A stretch of 64,000 nucleotides of DNA, from contig NZ_JH725037.1 in NCBI RefSeq assembly GCF_000278235.1, positions 364,487 through 428,486 on the forward strand. Direction: 5' to 3'. A program made the position numbers and the translations under genes. This document shows positions 1 through 10,300 of the stretch, one piece after another. The stretch's first letter is position 1. The number at the start of each line of letters is the position of its first letter. The notes under the pieces are model-generated. The model searched no databases and was not told where the DNA came from. It worked only from the letters and a program-made list of their open reading frames with translations. The stretch is from Bartonella vinsonii subsp. arupensis OK-94-513 (GTDB lineage: Bacteria > Pseudomonadota > Alphaproteobacteria > Rhizobiales > Rhizobiaceae).

Positions 1-1
1 C

Positions 2-1054
2 CATAAAATAGGTCCACGTCGCATTACGAGTATTTTTATTGGCGGGGGAACACCTTCCCTTATGACACCTCAGACTGTCGATGCCTTGTTGCAAGCACTT
101 ACAAAAAAATGGACTGTTGATGATAAAGTTGAAATTACATTAGAAGCTAACCCATCAAGTGTAGAAGCAGAACGCTTTCGTGGATATCGTGCAGCAGGGG
201 TTAACCGCTTGTCCTTAGGTGTACAAGCACTCAATGACAAAGCGTTGCGACAACTTGGCCGTCTCCATGACGTGAAACAGGCTCTCCATGCTATTGCTCT
301 CGCGCGGGAAATCTTCCCACGTTTATCTTTTGATCTTATTTATGCCCGCCCCGAACAAACACGCGAACAATGGAAATATGAACTTTCCCAAGCTCTTGAT
401 TTGGCAGCAGATCATCTTTCTCTTTACCAATTGACTATCGAAGAAGGAACCGCCTTTAAACGACTCCATGCCGCAGGAAGACTTATCCTCCCCGCTTCAG
501 AACTCGCAGCGGACTTGTATCATCTCACCCAAGAAATAACTGCACGGCACGGACTTCTAGCTTATGAGATCTCAAATCATGCAATCCCCGGCGCTGAATC
601 GGCGCACAATCTTCTCTATTGGCGTTATCATGAATATGCAGGCTTTGGTCCAGGAGCCCATGGACGCTTTATGGAGCACACAACAAATAATTTTTCTGCT
701 TCTTCAAAAACCCCTTGCTCTCAAATTGGAAATCGTGAACGTTATGTTACAATAAATGAAAAATATCCTGAGCGTTGGCTTGAATTGGTAGAAACGACAG
801 GACATGGCTGTATTGAGACAGAACAATTGACCCCATTACAACAAGCAAATGAAATGCTTCTTATGGGATTGCGTCTTTCAGAAGGTTTGGATCTTCCGCG
901 TTATGAAACCTTAAACCCCAAAAGTTTTCCAATGGAAAAGCTTATTGATTTACAACAACAAGGACTCATAGAAATGCTAGGAAATCAGCGTTTAAAGGCA
1001 ACAAGCAAAGGACGTATCCTTCTTGACTATATCATCAGCCAATTAGCAACCTAA
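2..1054 (+). CDS. hemW: HemW-like radical SAM protein, 3' part
   Basis: The reading frame is open to the left edge, so the gene begins outside the window; the first ATG at 62 is internal. The motif IFIGGGTPSLM just upstream of that ATG is the typical glycine-rich SAM-binding stretch of the HemN/HemW family, and EANPSS and the YEISNHA and FGPGAHG segments also fit. HemW is known as a heme-binding chaperone or heme-insertion factor, often misannotated as oxygen-independent coproporphyrinogen III oxidase. The CxxxCxxC iron-sulfur motif must lie upstream of the window and cannot be checked. The C-terminal winged-helix-like part (around GLRLSEGLDL) is present. The gene converges on dapE with a 93-nt gap. 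Confidence 0.88.
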   Translation, partial: HKIGPRRITSIFIGGGTPSLMTPQTVDALLQALTKKWTVDDKVEITLEANPSSVEAERFRGYRAAGVNRLSLGVQALNDKALRQLGRLHDVKQALHAIALAREIFPRLSFDLIYARPEQTREQWKYELSQALDLAADHLSLYQLTIEEGTAFKRLHAAGRLILPASELAADLYHLTQEITARHGLLAYEISNHAIPGAESAHNLLYWRYHEYAGFGPGAHGRFMEHTTNNFSASSKTPCSQIGNRERYVTINEKYPERWLELVETTGHGCIETEQLTPLQQANEMLLMGLRLSEGLDLPRYETLNPKSFPMEKLIDLQQQGLIEMLGNQRLKATSKGRILLDYIISQLAT

Positions 1055-1147
1055 AATCTGATGATTTTAACGCGCAACCCTATCACTTATGACATAACAT
1101 TCACTGTTTTCAATTTAAGAAGCAGATGCTTTAAAATAGGCTTTGCT

Positions 1148-2320
1148 CTATGCAAAAAAATCAACAATGAAACGTTCATAAATAGAAGTGAGGGTTTCCA
1201 ATGCATCAAGAGTTACACACTCATCTACCATATGCATCGTTTGTCCTGGTAAACCACATTCAACCACTGGGCAATAATCTTTAATAAATCGTGCATCAGA
1301 AGTTCCCCCCGAAGTGGAACATTCTGGTATATTCCCTGTTATACTTTCAATAGAATTTGATAGGGTTGCAATGAGTTTATCATTTTGAGTCAAAAAAACA
1401 TCTCCCAAACTTGGAATCCATTCAAGTTGATAATAGGGGTATTGATTAGTGTTGTTTTTTGATTGCACTAAAGCAAGACGCTTTTCAATTTCTGTCATAA
1501 GCGTTTCTTTTGTCCAAAGATCATTGTAGCGTATATTAAAACGCACTATTGTCTGTGCTGGAATAACATTCACTGCACAATTACCCGTATCAATGGTTGT
1601 CAATTCCAAATGACTTGGTTGAAAATTTTCTGTCCCTTGATCTAAAGCCGTTTGTGTCAACGCTTGAATAAGCTTACTTACTAAAGGTAATGGATTGGCT
1701 GCTCGTTCAGGAAAAGCAACATGACCTTGGCGGCCTTTAACTGTAATGACACCAGAAATTGATCCTCGACGACCAATCTTGATCACATCCCCAACAACCT
1801 TTACGCTTGTTGGTTCTCCCACAAGAGCCGCAGTCCATTTTTCGCCTTTTTGTTCTGCCCATTTGAGAAGTTTAACCGTGCCGTTAAGTGCAGGGCCTTC
1901 TTCATCACCAGTAATCAGAAGGCTTACCGTTCCTTTAATGGATTGTTTCTTAAGGACTCGAGCCAACGCAGCAATAAAACAAGCAATCCCGCCCTTCATA
2001 TCAACAGCGCCTCGCCCGTATAATTTTCCTTGATTTACGACAGCTTCAAAAGGAGGATACGTCCAATTTTCCAACGCACCTGGTGGCACAACATCAGTAT
2101 GACCCGCGAACATAAGATGTGGTCCTCCTTCTCCCATTTTAGCATAAAGATTTTCAACATCTTCTGTATTTTCGTCCGTAAAAACAGGGCGTTCAACATG
2201 AAACCCCATCTTCTTTAAAAATTGCTCCAAAGTTGATAAAGCACCTGCTTCACGAGGTGTAATAGAAGGACAACGAACAAGTGCCTGTAAAAGCTGAAGT
2301 GGATCTGTAAGGACAGGCAT
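1148..2320 (-). CDS. dapE: Succinyl-diaminopimelate desuccinylase
   Basis: This M20-family metallohydrolase removes succinate from N-succinyl-LL-diaminopimelate in the lysine and peptidoglycan precursor pathway. Visible motifs are [11 protein letters not shown] (metal-binding His-Asp) near residue 75, [10 protein letters not shown] near 105, GDEEGPA near 140 and a C-terminal GTSDARF. The length of 390 residues is normal for DapE. A GGAA lies about 9 nt before the ATG. It follows the YgjP-like gene on the same strand after about 215 nt that may hold a small ORF overlapping the dapE start. ArgE/CPG2 relatives are alternatives, but the motif set and length favour DapE. Confidence 0.93.
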   Translation of the reverse strand: MPVLTDPLQLLQALVRCPSITPREAGALSTLEQFLKKMGFHVERPVFTDENTEDVENLYAKMGEGGPHLMFAGHTDVVPPGALENWTYPPFEAVVNQGKLYGRGAVDMKGGIACFIAALARVLKKQSIKGTVSLLITGDEEGPALNGTVKLLKWAEQKGEKWTAALVGEPTSVKVVGDVIKIGRRGSISGVITVKGRQGHVAFPERAANPLPLVSKLIQALTQTALDQGTENFQPSHLELTTIDTGNCAVNVIPAQTIVRFNIRYNDLWTKETLMTEIEKRLALVQSKNNTNQYPYYQLEWIPSLGDVFLTQNDKLIATLSNSIESITGNIPECSTSGGTSDARFIKDYCPVVECGLPGQTMHMVDECVTLDALETLTSIYERFIVDFFA

Positions 2321-2540
2321 AAATGCATTTCCAATCTAAATTTAAGTATGATGAAAAATTATTAAGCTGAATTATAAAAAAGATAAAGCAAAAACATTGA
2401 AGACACTCAGCAAGCCAAGTAGGGGAAGACAATCTTGCTGAGGCTTCAATGCGTTGCTCATCATGTGATGAAGCACATACATAATGGAAAGCGAAATAAG
2501 AAGTTCCATTGAAACTTGTCTTTTTCAAGGTTTTTTTCAT
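2250..2540 (-). CDS. Doubtful small ORF between ygjP-like gene and dapE
   Basis: A 96-residue ORF whose ATG overlaps the stop of the upstream metallopeptidase gene in an ATGA arrangement, as expected for translational coupling. The first 55 or so residues look protein-like: a basic start, a charged stretch, then [17 protein letters not shown] as a possible membrane segment. The tail overlaps the first 71 nt of dapE in another frame and looks like out-of-frame translation, so only the N-terminal part could be meaningful. I do not recognise a family. It may be a real small membrane protein, a decayed gene, or chance. Confidence 0.28.
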   Translation of the reverse strand: MKKTLKKTSFNGTSYFAFHYVCASSHDEQRIEASARLSSPTWLAECLQCFCFIFFIIQLNNFSSYLNLDWKCIYACPYRSTSAFTGTCSLSFYYTS

Positions 2541-3292
2541 ATTTCCAACTTATCCAACTCATAGGAATGAAAATTGATCGCTTGCAACGTGTGTCCATTT
2601 TCTTTCAACCAAGCGCGATGTGTTTTACTCCCTGGGCAAAGTTTTTCACAAAGATCCCAAAATTTTGGTCCATGATTCATTTCAATAAGATGAGCGACCT
2701 CATGCGCAACAACATATTCCACAATCTCTTTTGGCGCCATAATAAGGCGCCAAGAAAAAGAGAGACGCCTATCTATCGAACAAGATCCCCAACGGCTTTT
2801 GGTATCTTTATAACAAACTGACTTCACTTTACGCTCTACTTTATCTGCATAACATGCAACCAATGGTGTTATAATAAGCGCAGCCTGTTTTTTTAAAACA
2901 TCAGCAACACGCCTTGGCAAATATTCTAATCGGCCATAAACGATAATTTGAGATTCTCGTCCCGCATCTCCTGTAATAATTTCTGACACCCCACGCCCTT
3001 CTTTATGCCTTATAGTATGTGTAATACCCAATAAAGGAATCGCGGTACCCTCTTTGAGATAAGGACTCTTTTGAGAAACGCACACACGCGTAAGACGCGC
3101 TTCAATCCAAGAGCGGTTCTTTTCAATGAAAGCTTGAACCGAACAAAGGCTTATCTCTGGTGGCGTTATTACGCAAATTCCCTGCCCATCCGCATCAACA
3201 CGTAATGTGAGGCGACGCGCATGTTTATGCGTGCGTACTTTTAGAGGGACAACACGATCAGAAAAAATAAAATGCTGTTCATAAATGGTCAT
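2537..3292 (-). CDS. YgjP/WLM-type zinc metallopeptidase (DUF45)
   Basis: A 251-residue protein with the metallopeptidase motif VAHEVAHLIEMNHGPKFW near residue 200; HEVAH is the zinc-binding HExxH and the downstream His-Gly-Pro-Lys-Phe-Trp is characteristic of the YgjP-like M48-related family. The N-terminal half is rich in Arg (KHARRLTLRVDADG) and the KSRWGSCS segment is the other hallmark. There is no signal peptide, so it is probably cytoplasmic. Its physiological role in this family is not well established. It lies between the alpha/beta hydrolase and dapE on the same strand and may be cotranscribed with both. Confidence 0.88.
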   Translation of the reverse strand: MTIYEQHFIFSDRVVPLKVRTHKHARRLTLRVDADGQGICVITPPEISLCSVQAFIEKNRSWIEARLTRVCVSQKSPYLKEGTAIPLLGITHTIRHKEGRGVSEIITGDAGRESQIIVYGRLEYLPRRVADVLKKQAALIITPLVACYADKVERKVKSVCYKDTKSRWGSCSIDRRLSFSWRLIMAPKEIVEYVVAHEVAHLIEMNHGPKFWDLCEKLCPGSKTHRAWLKENGHTLQAINFHSYELDKLEI

Positions 3293-3325
3293 ACATTATG
3301 TCTTCATTATCAATGAATCTGACTC

Positions 3326-4105
3326 TCATCTCGCATTAATTTGATCAATCAATGATCTCAATACCCTTTCGAGGCAATCCAAATCTTGCGGACGCGAAAA
3401 GCGATGATCTGCATCACGAACTAGTGTCAATGTAACATCATGTAAAGGCAAATGATTCAATAAAGTCATTGTATGCTGATAGGGTATCTCCACATCTTCC
3501 ATCCCTTGTAGAATATGGATTGGACATCCAACATCTATGCATCCCTTCATGACGCAGTTGTCTCTGCCATCTTCAATAAATACTTTTGTAAAGGGGACCG
3601 GCTCCGTATAATTAATTGTAGATCGTTCAATTTGTCCTGTTTCTTCTAAAATTTTCCACTCCTTTCGCCCCAACCCTGATTCTATCAATGTTTGTGTAAA
3701 ATCAGGAGCTGGCGCAATCAAGACCATGCCAGCAAGCCTCTTATTTTTTTGTGCTAATATCATAGCAAGCTTTAGAGCAATCCATCCCCCCATAGAAGTG
3801 CCAATCAAAATTTGTGGCCCCTCACAATAAGTTTCAAAAACCGCTAAACTTTCTTGAACCCAGCGTGAAATGGTTCCTTGAAAAAAATCACCTCCCGATT
3901 CTCCATGCCCAGAATAATCAAAACGTAAGCAGGACAAATTATTCTTCTGAGCAAAACTATCAACCAACATCGCCTTATCCCCTGACATATCGGATAGATA
4001 ACCATGAAGCCAAACTAACCCTGGAGAATGACTGCCTTTGCGATAACGTACTGCGAGAGCAGTATCTTCAAACGAAAAAAATTGGCACGGAATATTTTGA
4101 TCCAT
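3326..4105 (-). CDS. Alpha/beta hydrolase family protein
   Basis: A serine hydrolase of about 259 residues. The nucleophile elbow is GTSMGG near residue 105, the oxyanion region is WLHGYLSDMSG near residue 35, and the acidic and His members of the triad are likely in GMEDVEIPY and DADHRFSRP near the C-terminus. It resembles the ABHD10/YqiA-like group of small carboxylesterases or thioesterases; the substrate cannot be named. The ATG at 4105 is chosen over a GTG at 4120 because GAGGA lies at the right distance before it. There is no signal peptide. The next gene on this strand, 33 nt downstream, is the YgjP-like peptidase. Confidence 0.85.
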   Translation of the reverse strand: MDQNIPCQFFSFEDTALAVRYRKGSHSPGLVWLHGYLSDMSGDKAMLVDSFAQKNNLSCLRFDYSGHGESGGDFFQGTISRWVQESLAVFETYCEGPQILIGTSMGGWIALKLAMILAQKNKRLAGMVLIAPAPDFTQTLIESGLGRKEWKILEETGQIERSTINYTEPVPFTKVFIEDGRDNCVMKGCIDVGCPIHILQGMEDVEIPYQHTMTLLNHLPLHDVTLTLVRDADHRFSRPQDLDCLERVLRSLIDQINAR

Positions 4106-4278
4106 TGTTCTTTTCCTCACAAAACACTTTTACGCATAAAAGAAAAATTTCTTTTCTCAAAATTAAACCTAAAAGTCATAATCAAATAATGAAAAAAGCG
4201 CGAATTCTAGTTGTTTTTCTGTATATAATTGTATATTAAATTACATTATAGATGAATCAAATTAAAGGAATATAAACC

Positions 4279-4815
4279 ATTCGCAAACCGTTTAAAATGA
4301 CAGCTACCCAGAAAGATGGGCCACGTTCAAATCAGGATATCCGAGTTCCTCGTGTTCAGCTTATCAATGATGAGGGACAACATCAGGGAATCGTTCCAAT
4401 ACAAGAAGCACTTGCTATGGCTGCAGATGTGGGGCTTGATTTGGTTGAAATTGTGCCAAATGCTGAACCACCGGTGTGTAAAATCATCGATTTGGGTAAA
4501 TTAAAGTATCAAACTCAAAAAAAAGCAGCTGAAACGCGTAAAAAGCAAAAGGTCATCGAAATCAAAGAGATTAAGATGCGTCCAAATGTTGATGTTCATG
4601 ATTATGGTGTCAAGCTTAAAGCTATTCATCGCTTTATTGGTAATGGCGATAAAGTAAAGATTACTTTGCGTTTTCGTGGTCGTGAAATGGCACACCAAGA
4701 TCTTGGATTAAAGCTTCTTCAGCGTGTTAAAGAAGATACAAGTGAAATTGCCAAAATCGAATCTGAGCCAAAACTTGAAGGCCGTCAAATGATGATGGTC
4801 ATAGCAGCTAAATAA
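4279..4815 (+). CDS. infC: Translation initiation factor IF-3 (probable AUU start)
   Basis: IF3 binds the 30S subunit, prevents premature 50S joining and proofreads start codons. The N-domain starts with [15 protein letters not shown], and the C-domain carries [16 protein letters not shown] and [14 protein letters not shown]. The first ATG is at 4297, but the frame is open six codons further to an ATT at 4279, with AGGA 9 nt before it and a stop two codons upstream of the ATT. The extra residues (Met)-RKPFK fit the conserved basic start of rhizobial IF3. An AUU start is the classical basis of IF3 autoregulation in other bacteria. From ATT the protein has 178 residues. rpmI-rplT do not follow. 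Confidence 0.93.
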   Translation: MRKPFKMTATQKDGPRSNQDIRVPRVQLINDEGQHQGIVPIQEALAMAADVGLDLVEIVPNAEPPVCKIIDLGKLKYQTQKKAAETRKKQKVIEIKEIKMRPNVDVHDYGVKLKAIHRFIGNGDKVKITLRFRGREMAHQDLGLKLLQRVKEDTSEIAKIESEPKLEGRQMMMVIAAK

Positions 4816-4875
4816 TTTTTCATTAGAATAATGTACAAGATGCAACTCATCTAGAGTTGGAGATATGGAATATGG

Positions 4876-4911
4876 TTAAAAGCACCACGATACCATCTAT
4901 GGTGCTTTTAA
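4876..4911 (+). terminator. Hairpin after infC, probable terminator
   Basis: A perfect 12-bp inverted repeat (4876-4887 with 4900-4911, loop of 12 nt) lies 60 nt after the infC stop. The right arm ends in CTTTTAA, so the T-run is short and partly within the stem. It could act as a weak bidirectional terminator separating infC from the ABC exporter gene. Confidence 0.6.
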
Positions 4912-5032
4912 ATGAATGGTGCGGGCATATTGATCTCTTTTTTTAGTGACTACTCTTTTTATCAAAAAGACTAAATGTCTTTTAATAATGCTTCAACTTG
5001 CATAAAACAACGATAGAATATAGAAGCACTTT

Positions 5033-6799
5033 ATGGTCAAAAAACAAATTTCCACTTTTGATAAACATCTTATCATTCGTCTTTTACAAGAAAATTTTCA
5101 TAAACATGCGCGTTGGTACAGCGCAGCCATTTTTTCAATGATCATTATCTCATGCACAACCGCAGCGAGTGCATGGATTATGCGTGACGTTGTCAACTCT
5201 ATTGTTGATGCGCAGAATTTTGGTATGATTGTTTTAATTTCTAGCATTATTGCTTTTATTTTTATTCTCAAAGGTATTGCAACTTTTGCACAAACTTACT
5301 TTTTAAGCAAAGCAGGCAACAGTATTGTTGCTGAACAACAACGCAAAATTTATGCGCGCCTCATGGAACAAGGTGTTTCTTTTTATCATAACAACACTTC
5401 ATCTGATCTTCTTGTTCGCGTAACCCATAACGCTACAGCAGTGCGTAATATTATTGATACAATTATCACAACTTTTGTGCGTGATTTGCTGTCTTTTAGT
5501 GGCCTATTGCTGGTCATGTTTATTCAAAATTTTACGTTAATCACTATCACTTTAGTAGTAGGACCACTGGCTTTTTTAGGGGTACGAATGGCTTTAAAAC
5601 GTGTTCGCAGCCTTGTGGAAAAAGAACTCCTTTCGCTTGGTGAAATTATCAAAATTGTGCAAGAAAGTTCTATTGGTATTCGAGTCATCAAAGCTTTTTC
5701 ATTAGAAGAACTCATGAAAAAACGGATGAATAAAGCCATTTGTGATGTTGAAAAACAAGCAAACACTATTGCAAAACTTCAAGCCATTACAAATCCGATT
5801 ATGGAAACGCTCGCTGGAGTTGCCATTGCAGGTATTATCTGCTTTTCTGGCTACCTTGCAACCCAACGTGCAGGCGTTCAAGGTGAATTCATGGCTTTTA
5901 TTGTCGCTTTGCTTCTAGCTTACGAACCAGCAAAAAGACTAGCAAATGTACGTGTCAAAATTGAATCTGGCTTGGTTAATATCCGTACCATGTATGAAAT
6001 ACTTGACCATCCCATTACACTCATAGAACATGAGAAAGCTAAAGATCTGGATAAAACACAAGGAATTATACGCTTTGAAGATGTTTCTTTTGCATACACA
6101 GATAACCAAATGGTTTTGGAAAACATCAATCTAGAAATAGAACCTAGAAAAATGACCGCATTGGTAGGTCCCTCAGGGTCAGGTAAATCAACCCTTATTA
6201 ATCTGATTATGCGCCTTTATGACCCAACAAAGGGACGGATCTCGATTAATGATCAAGACATCAAATATACTACTTTCCGCTCTCTTCGAAACTTGATAGC
6301 CTATGTAGGTCAGGATACTTTTCTCTTTCAGGGAACCGTTAGATATAATATCGGTCTTGGAAAAGAAGGAGCCAGTGATGATGATATTATCAAAGCAGCG
6401 AAAACGGCCAATGCTCATGACTTTATTATAGACCTACCAAATGGTTATGATACACAGATAGGGGATAATGGCTGTAATCTTTCAGGTGGACAAAAACAAC
6501 GACTCGCTATCGCCAGAGCAATGCTTCATGATAGTGAAATTCTGATTTTTGATGAAGCAACAAGCGCTTTAGACTCGCACACTGAAGCACAAATTAATGA
6601 AGCCCTTCATCGCCTTACCAAAGGACGTACAACAATCATCATCGCTCATCGCCTTTCAACAATTGCTCGCGCTCACAAAATTGTTGTCATAAAAAATGGA
6701 AACTTGATTGAACAAGGAACCCCAAAAGAACTGCTAGCAAAAGAAAATGGTTTTTATAAAAAACTTCATAATATCCAATTTAAAAAACAAATATCCTAA
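5033..6799 (+). CDS. ABC exporter, fused permease and ATPase (MsbA-like)
   Basis: A 588-residue half-transporter. The first 320 or so residues form a six-helix ABC exporter membrane domain. The C-terminal nucleotide-binding domain shows Walker A GPSGSGKST near residue 379, a Q-loop at YVGQDTF, signature LSGGQKQR near 482, Walker B ILIFDEATSALD near 503 and the switch His in IIIAHRLST. This is the layout of lipid/multidrug exporters of the MsbA type, which act as homodimers in the inner membrane. The transported substrate cannot be read from sequence. It stands alone between infC and a 536-nt gap. The start codon has only a weak Shine-Dalgarno. Confidence 0.88.
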   Translation: MVKKQISTFDKHLIIRLLQENFHKHARWYSAAIFSMIIISCTTAASAWIMRDVVNSIVDAQNFGMIVLISSIIAFIFILKGIATFAQTYFLSKAGNSIVAEQQRKIYARLMEQGVSFYHNNTSSDLLVRVTHNATAVRNIIDTIITTFVRDLLSFSGLLLVMFIQNFTLITITLVVGPLAFLGVRMALKRVRSLVEKELLSLGEIIKIVQESSIGIRVIKAFSLEELMKKRMNKAICDVEKQANTIAKLQAITNPIMETLAGVAIAGIICFSGYLATQRAGVQGEFMAFIVALLLAYEPAKRLANVRVKIESGLVNIRTMYEILDHPITLIEHEKAKDLDKTQGIIRFEDVSFAYTDNQMVLENINLEIEPRKMTALVGPSGSGKSTLINLIMRLYDPTKGRISINDQDIKYTTFRSLRNLIAYVGQDTFLFQGTVRYNIGLGKEGASDDDIIKAAKTANAHDFIIDLPNGYDTQIGDNGCNLSGGQKQRLAIARAMLHDSEILIFDEATSALDSHTEAQINEALHRLTKGRTTIIIAHRLSTIARAHKIVVIKNGNLIEQGTPKELLAKENGFYKKLHNIQFKKQIS

Positions 6800-7029
6800 A
6801 TCCTGTGTATCCAAGTAAAATTTAAGATAAGAAATGGATAGGTGACCACATTCCTTTATAAAGAATAGGAATGTTCCTATGAAGCAGTATTGCATTTAGA
6901 GTAGTAATTGGCAGAAGATTTAAAGTTTCTTAAAAAAAATTTTTAGAATTTGCATAAGAATACACTTTACCTGCTATTTTGTTAAAGAATTTTATCTCAT
7001 TTTAAAAACAGAATCCCGATAATGAGAGC

Positions 7030-7052
7030 CTCCTCTCCCTCAGGATGAGGAG
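7030..7052. repeat. CCTCAGGATGAGG-type palindrome
   Basis: The core CCTCAGGATGAGG (7038-7050) can fold as a 5-bp stem with a GGA loop; alternatively CTCCTC (7030-7035) pairs with GAGGAG (7047-7052). Palindromes with a CCTCAnnnTGAGG core are common in dispersed intergenic elements of rhizobial genomes, so this may be a relic of such an element. No second copy was noticed in the window. Confidence 0.4.
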
Positions 7053-7167
7053 TGCAGCATCCATAAATGTGGCATATGAAAAGGAAACAAGCATCAAGCT
7101 TTAAAAAACTTGCCAATAGATATGAAGCCGTAATGATCTAAACTGCTTTTATCCATCCTCATCCCTA

Positions 7168-7203
7168 TACTGCCTATTATAGATCGTACTGCATACTATA
7201 GAT
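7168..7203. repeat. Imperfect 17-bp direct repeats, 19-bp period
   Basis: TACTGCCTATTATAGAT at 7168-7184 and TACTGCATACTATAGAT at 7187-7203 differ at two positions. They lie in the gap between the ABC exporter and tamB. The function is unknown; a tandem duplication of a non-coding segment is the simplest reading. Confidence 0.6.
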
Positions 7204-7335
7204 AGCGCTGTGAGATGGGATTGAAACAATTAGAGATACTCATGAGCAATATAATGATATACTGCTTTTTTGAAGAACATGCTTCCATTAAAGGGTATGA
7301 TAAAAAAACTAAAATTAGAACTTCAGCTTCGATCC

Positions 7336-10300
7336 TTAATAGTCTTTTTCGTAAAATATACCAACACTAGAATTCTTTTCATTCCCTATGGCACCTTTAG
7401 CTTTGAGATGTCGTGAAATATCCAAATTAATTGTTCCTTTTGTCATTCCATCCGATCCTGCTTCAAAGCCTAAATAAACATTATTGTGTATATAGCGCCC
7501 AACGCGTAAACCCGTATTACCTTTTTCATCCACGATAACATCAAGATCATCAAGACCAATTTTAGCCCGTAGCGCGTTTAACAAGGATGTATTAGAAGCA
7601 CCAACAAGGTCTGCTGCTGCAGCCGCAAGCTGTGCAATCTGAAATGGTGATAATTCACTAAGAGAGCGGTTAAAAATCAAACGCGCTAAAACCTCATCCT
7701 GAGGCAAATTAGGTTGCGAAGAAAAATGCACATCCAGATTATCAATTGTTCCACTTACAGTAACAATGACACGAATATCACCAATATTATTATTGGTCAC
7801 AAAATAAACAGTAGGATCAAGGTTACCACTAAAGCTCGCTTGTCCTTGATCAAAACTGAGACGCCGTGAAAGAATATCAAAACGTCCGCGAATCATCTGA
7901 AATTCACCAACCGGATGCACATCATGTAATGGCCCAGTCAGGTTAATACGTCCTCCCAATTCAGCATCTAACCCTCGCCCTCGTACAAAAAATTGATTGC
8001 GTGCAGTAATCCGCATATTTAACACAGTAGATGAAGATTTTTGAGAAACATCACGGTCTTGACTAGAGCTCTTAACATCAGCACGTTCAAGTGTCTTTTG
8101 GATCGATTTGGTTAAATTCTTATTTTTAATATCAAGAAACTTGGCATTTCGAAAATGATCAGGAACAACAATTTCTGCTTTTTCAACGGTAATATCACCA
8201 CCAATAACAAGGTCACCAAAAAAATAACCCGCCATTGTCATCTTGCCTGACAATGTTGCAAGAATCATGGAACCATCATTATAATTGGCACGATTAAGAT
8301 TAAAGACCAAATCCGCTTGCCAATCGTTAGAAATACGGCCCGAAGCGGAGAGAGAGCCCCCTCCAGACGAAGAAGCAGAAGCTTTTTCTATAAGAATATG
8401 GTCACCATTTAATTTGCCTTCAAGCGTTATATCGTTCAATCCTACATTTGTTTGTGAATCAAAAAAACTACCATTGACTATAGAAAAATTCCCTGTCAGT
8501 TGTGGCTGTGATAATTTCCCCTGTAGAGTTGCATCAATTCTTGCGGTACCTGTTACATGGGCTCCACGCTTAGCTAACAACAAATCAACAAGGCCAAGAG
8601 GCATTGTTCCTCTAACATTAAATTTAGTTTCTGAACCATTTATAGAAACGGGTCCATTTATGGAAAGATCTAATCCCTTATCTCCTGTTGCTATTATATT
8701 CTCAATATGAAAAATCGATTTTTTATAAGAACCACGGGCACTCATATTGATCGACAGAGGCCCTTTATGCGTCATAGCAGTCAAGCTTTGACTAGAAAGC
8801 TCAAAATAAGCAGATGGATCCTCCATTGTTCCATCAACATCGACCTTGCCTACAATTTTTCCTTCAAGCGCTTTTCCCTCAGTGAAATTATTAATCAAAC
8901 GCGCAGGAAAATCCCGTAAGTTAATATGGAGATCAAGTTTGTTTTTATCTAAATACACATTCCCCTGCGCTTGTGCTTGTAATCCTTCTCCTGTTAAATT
9001 TGCATTCAAAGTCATGTTTTGATCTACTGTTTTACCTGTAGCAGAGAGCATAAAAGGCATTATTTTTTTATCTCGAAGTGCAATGGTTGTCAGATTTTCA
9101 CCTTTTATATCATAGGTTACATCAGGTTTTTTTAAATGACCTCGAACCATCACTTGTCCTGTTACAATACCAGATACTCCAAGATCAGATTTCCATAGAT
9201 TAACTAAAGCAGCAGGAAGAGCATTCATCGTAAGATGCAGATTCAAGGTATCTTGAACATTTCCTGAAAGCAGAACCGACCCGCCATTAATGGCTACTCT
9301 CAATTCATTTACTGTCATTCCATCTTTATCAAAAACAATTGTAGCGGGTTTAGATAATGTCGCGTTAAGATTGGGTTGTTTAACATCTATGGTTTCAATC
9401 TGCACTTCTCGTTTTATATCTACTGGAAGTCCTACCATAACCATACGCCCAGAAAGCCTTGCATTGGTATTATTAGGCAACATCGCCTGAACAGTAAAAA
9501 CTGTTTGCCCATTCTTCCTATTGGCATGAGCATTTAAACGATTAACCATCATAAAAGGCGTTTGAATATGCTCCGCATTGATAAAACCCTCAAACTGTGC
9601 CATGCCAAAAAGGTCAAAAACATCTGCTTCTACTGCCAGCTTTTTAATTTTATTCTTTGCAAAGTTTAAATGGTCAACATGCGCCTTAAAATTGGCTTTT
9701 TGCTTGCCATTTTGTTCATCAAAAACAAAGTCTCCTTTTATTTTTCCGCTACTTTCCTGCAAAAATAGTGCCGAAAACTCTGAAATATCATCAGCATCAA
9801 TATGTAAAGCTCCTTTCACAAAACCTCCCATTTGAGAAAGGCCACCTGTTATTTTTGCGTTTCCCCCTTTTATATTGATATTTTCAAGTTTTCGAATCCG
9901 ATGAGAATCTTTAAAAGAAGCATACAAATACAAAGGCTTCTTAGCAAAAGTTCCTTCCCCTTTTATAGAACCCGTTAAAAAAGGTACCGGCAATGTATTA
10001 TCCATTAGTGCTTGCATAGTAAGTGTTGTATTTTGGAGTTTTTTCCCCACTAAAAACGCTTCAGAAACCTGGGCACGTGTGTTAAATTTTATAAGATTAT
10101 TGCGTCCTCTAGCAGTACTGCGGATTGTGAGTGCACCCTTCATCCTCGGATCCAACTTAGAAAGATCAGATAGTTGAGCATATAAATCCATCTTAGCACT
10201 CTCACTTGAAAAAGTGCCATCAGCCTTTATGCTTGCGTACTGACTTTTCAAATCTAAACGACGCAAAATTAAACCTGTCCTGTTGCGAGCAACACCACCT

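Larger units (their letters stand above)
6800..7335. other. Intergenic region between ABC exporter and tamB
   Basis: No convincing gene was found in these 536 nt. The region holds an 8-bp inverted repeat just after the ABC gene (6848-6855 with 6867-6874, no T-run), a CCTCAGGATGAGG palindrome near 7038-7050, and a pair of direct repeats near 7168-7203, described separately. It separates two converging genes. Confidence 0.6.
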
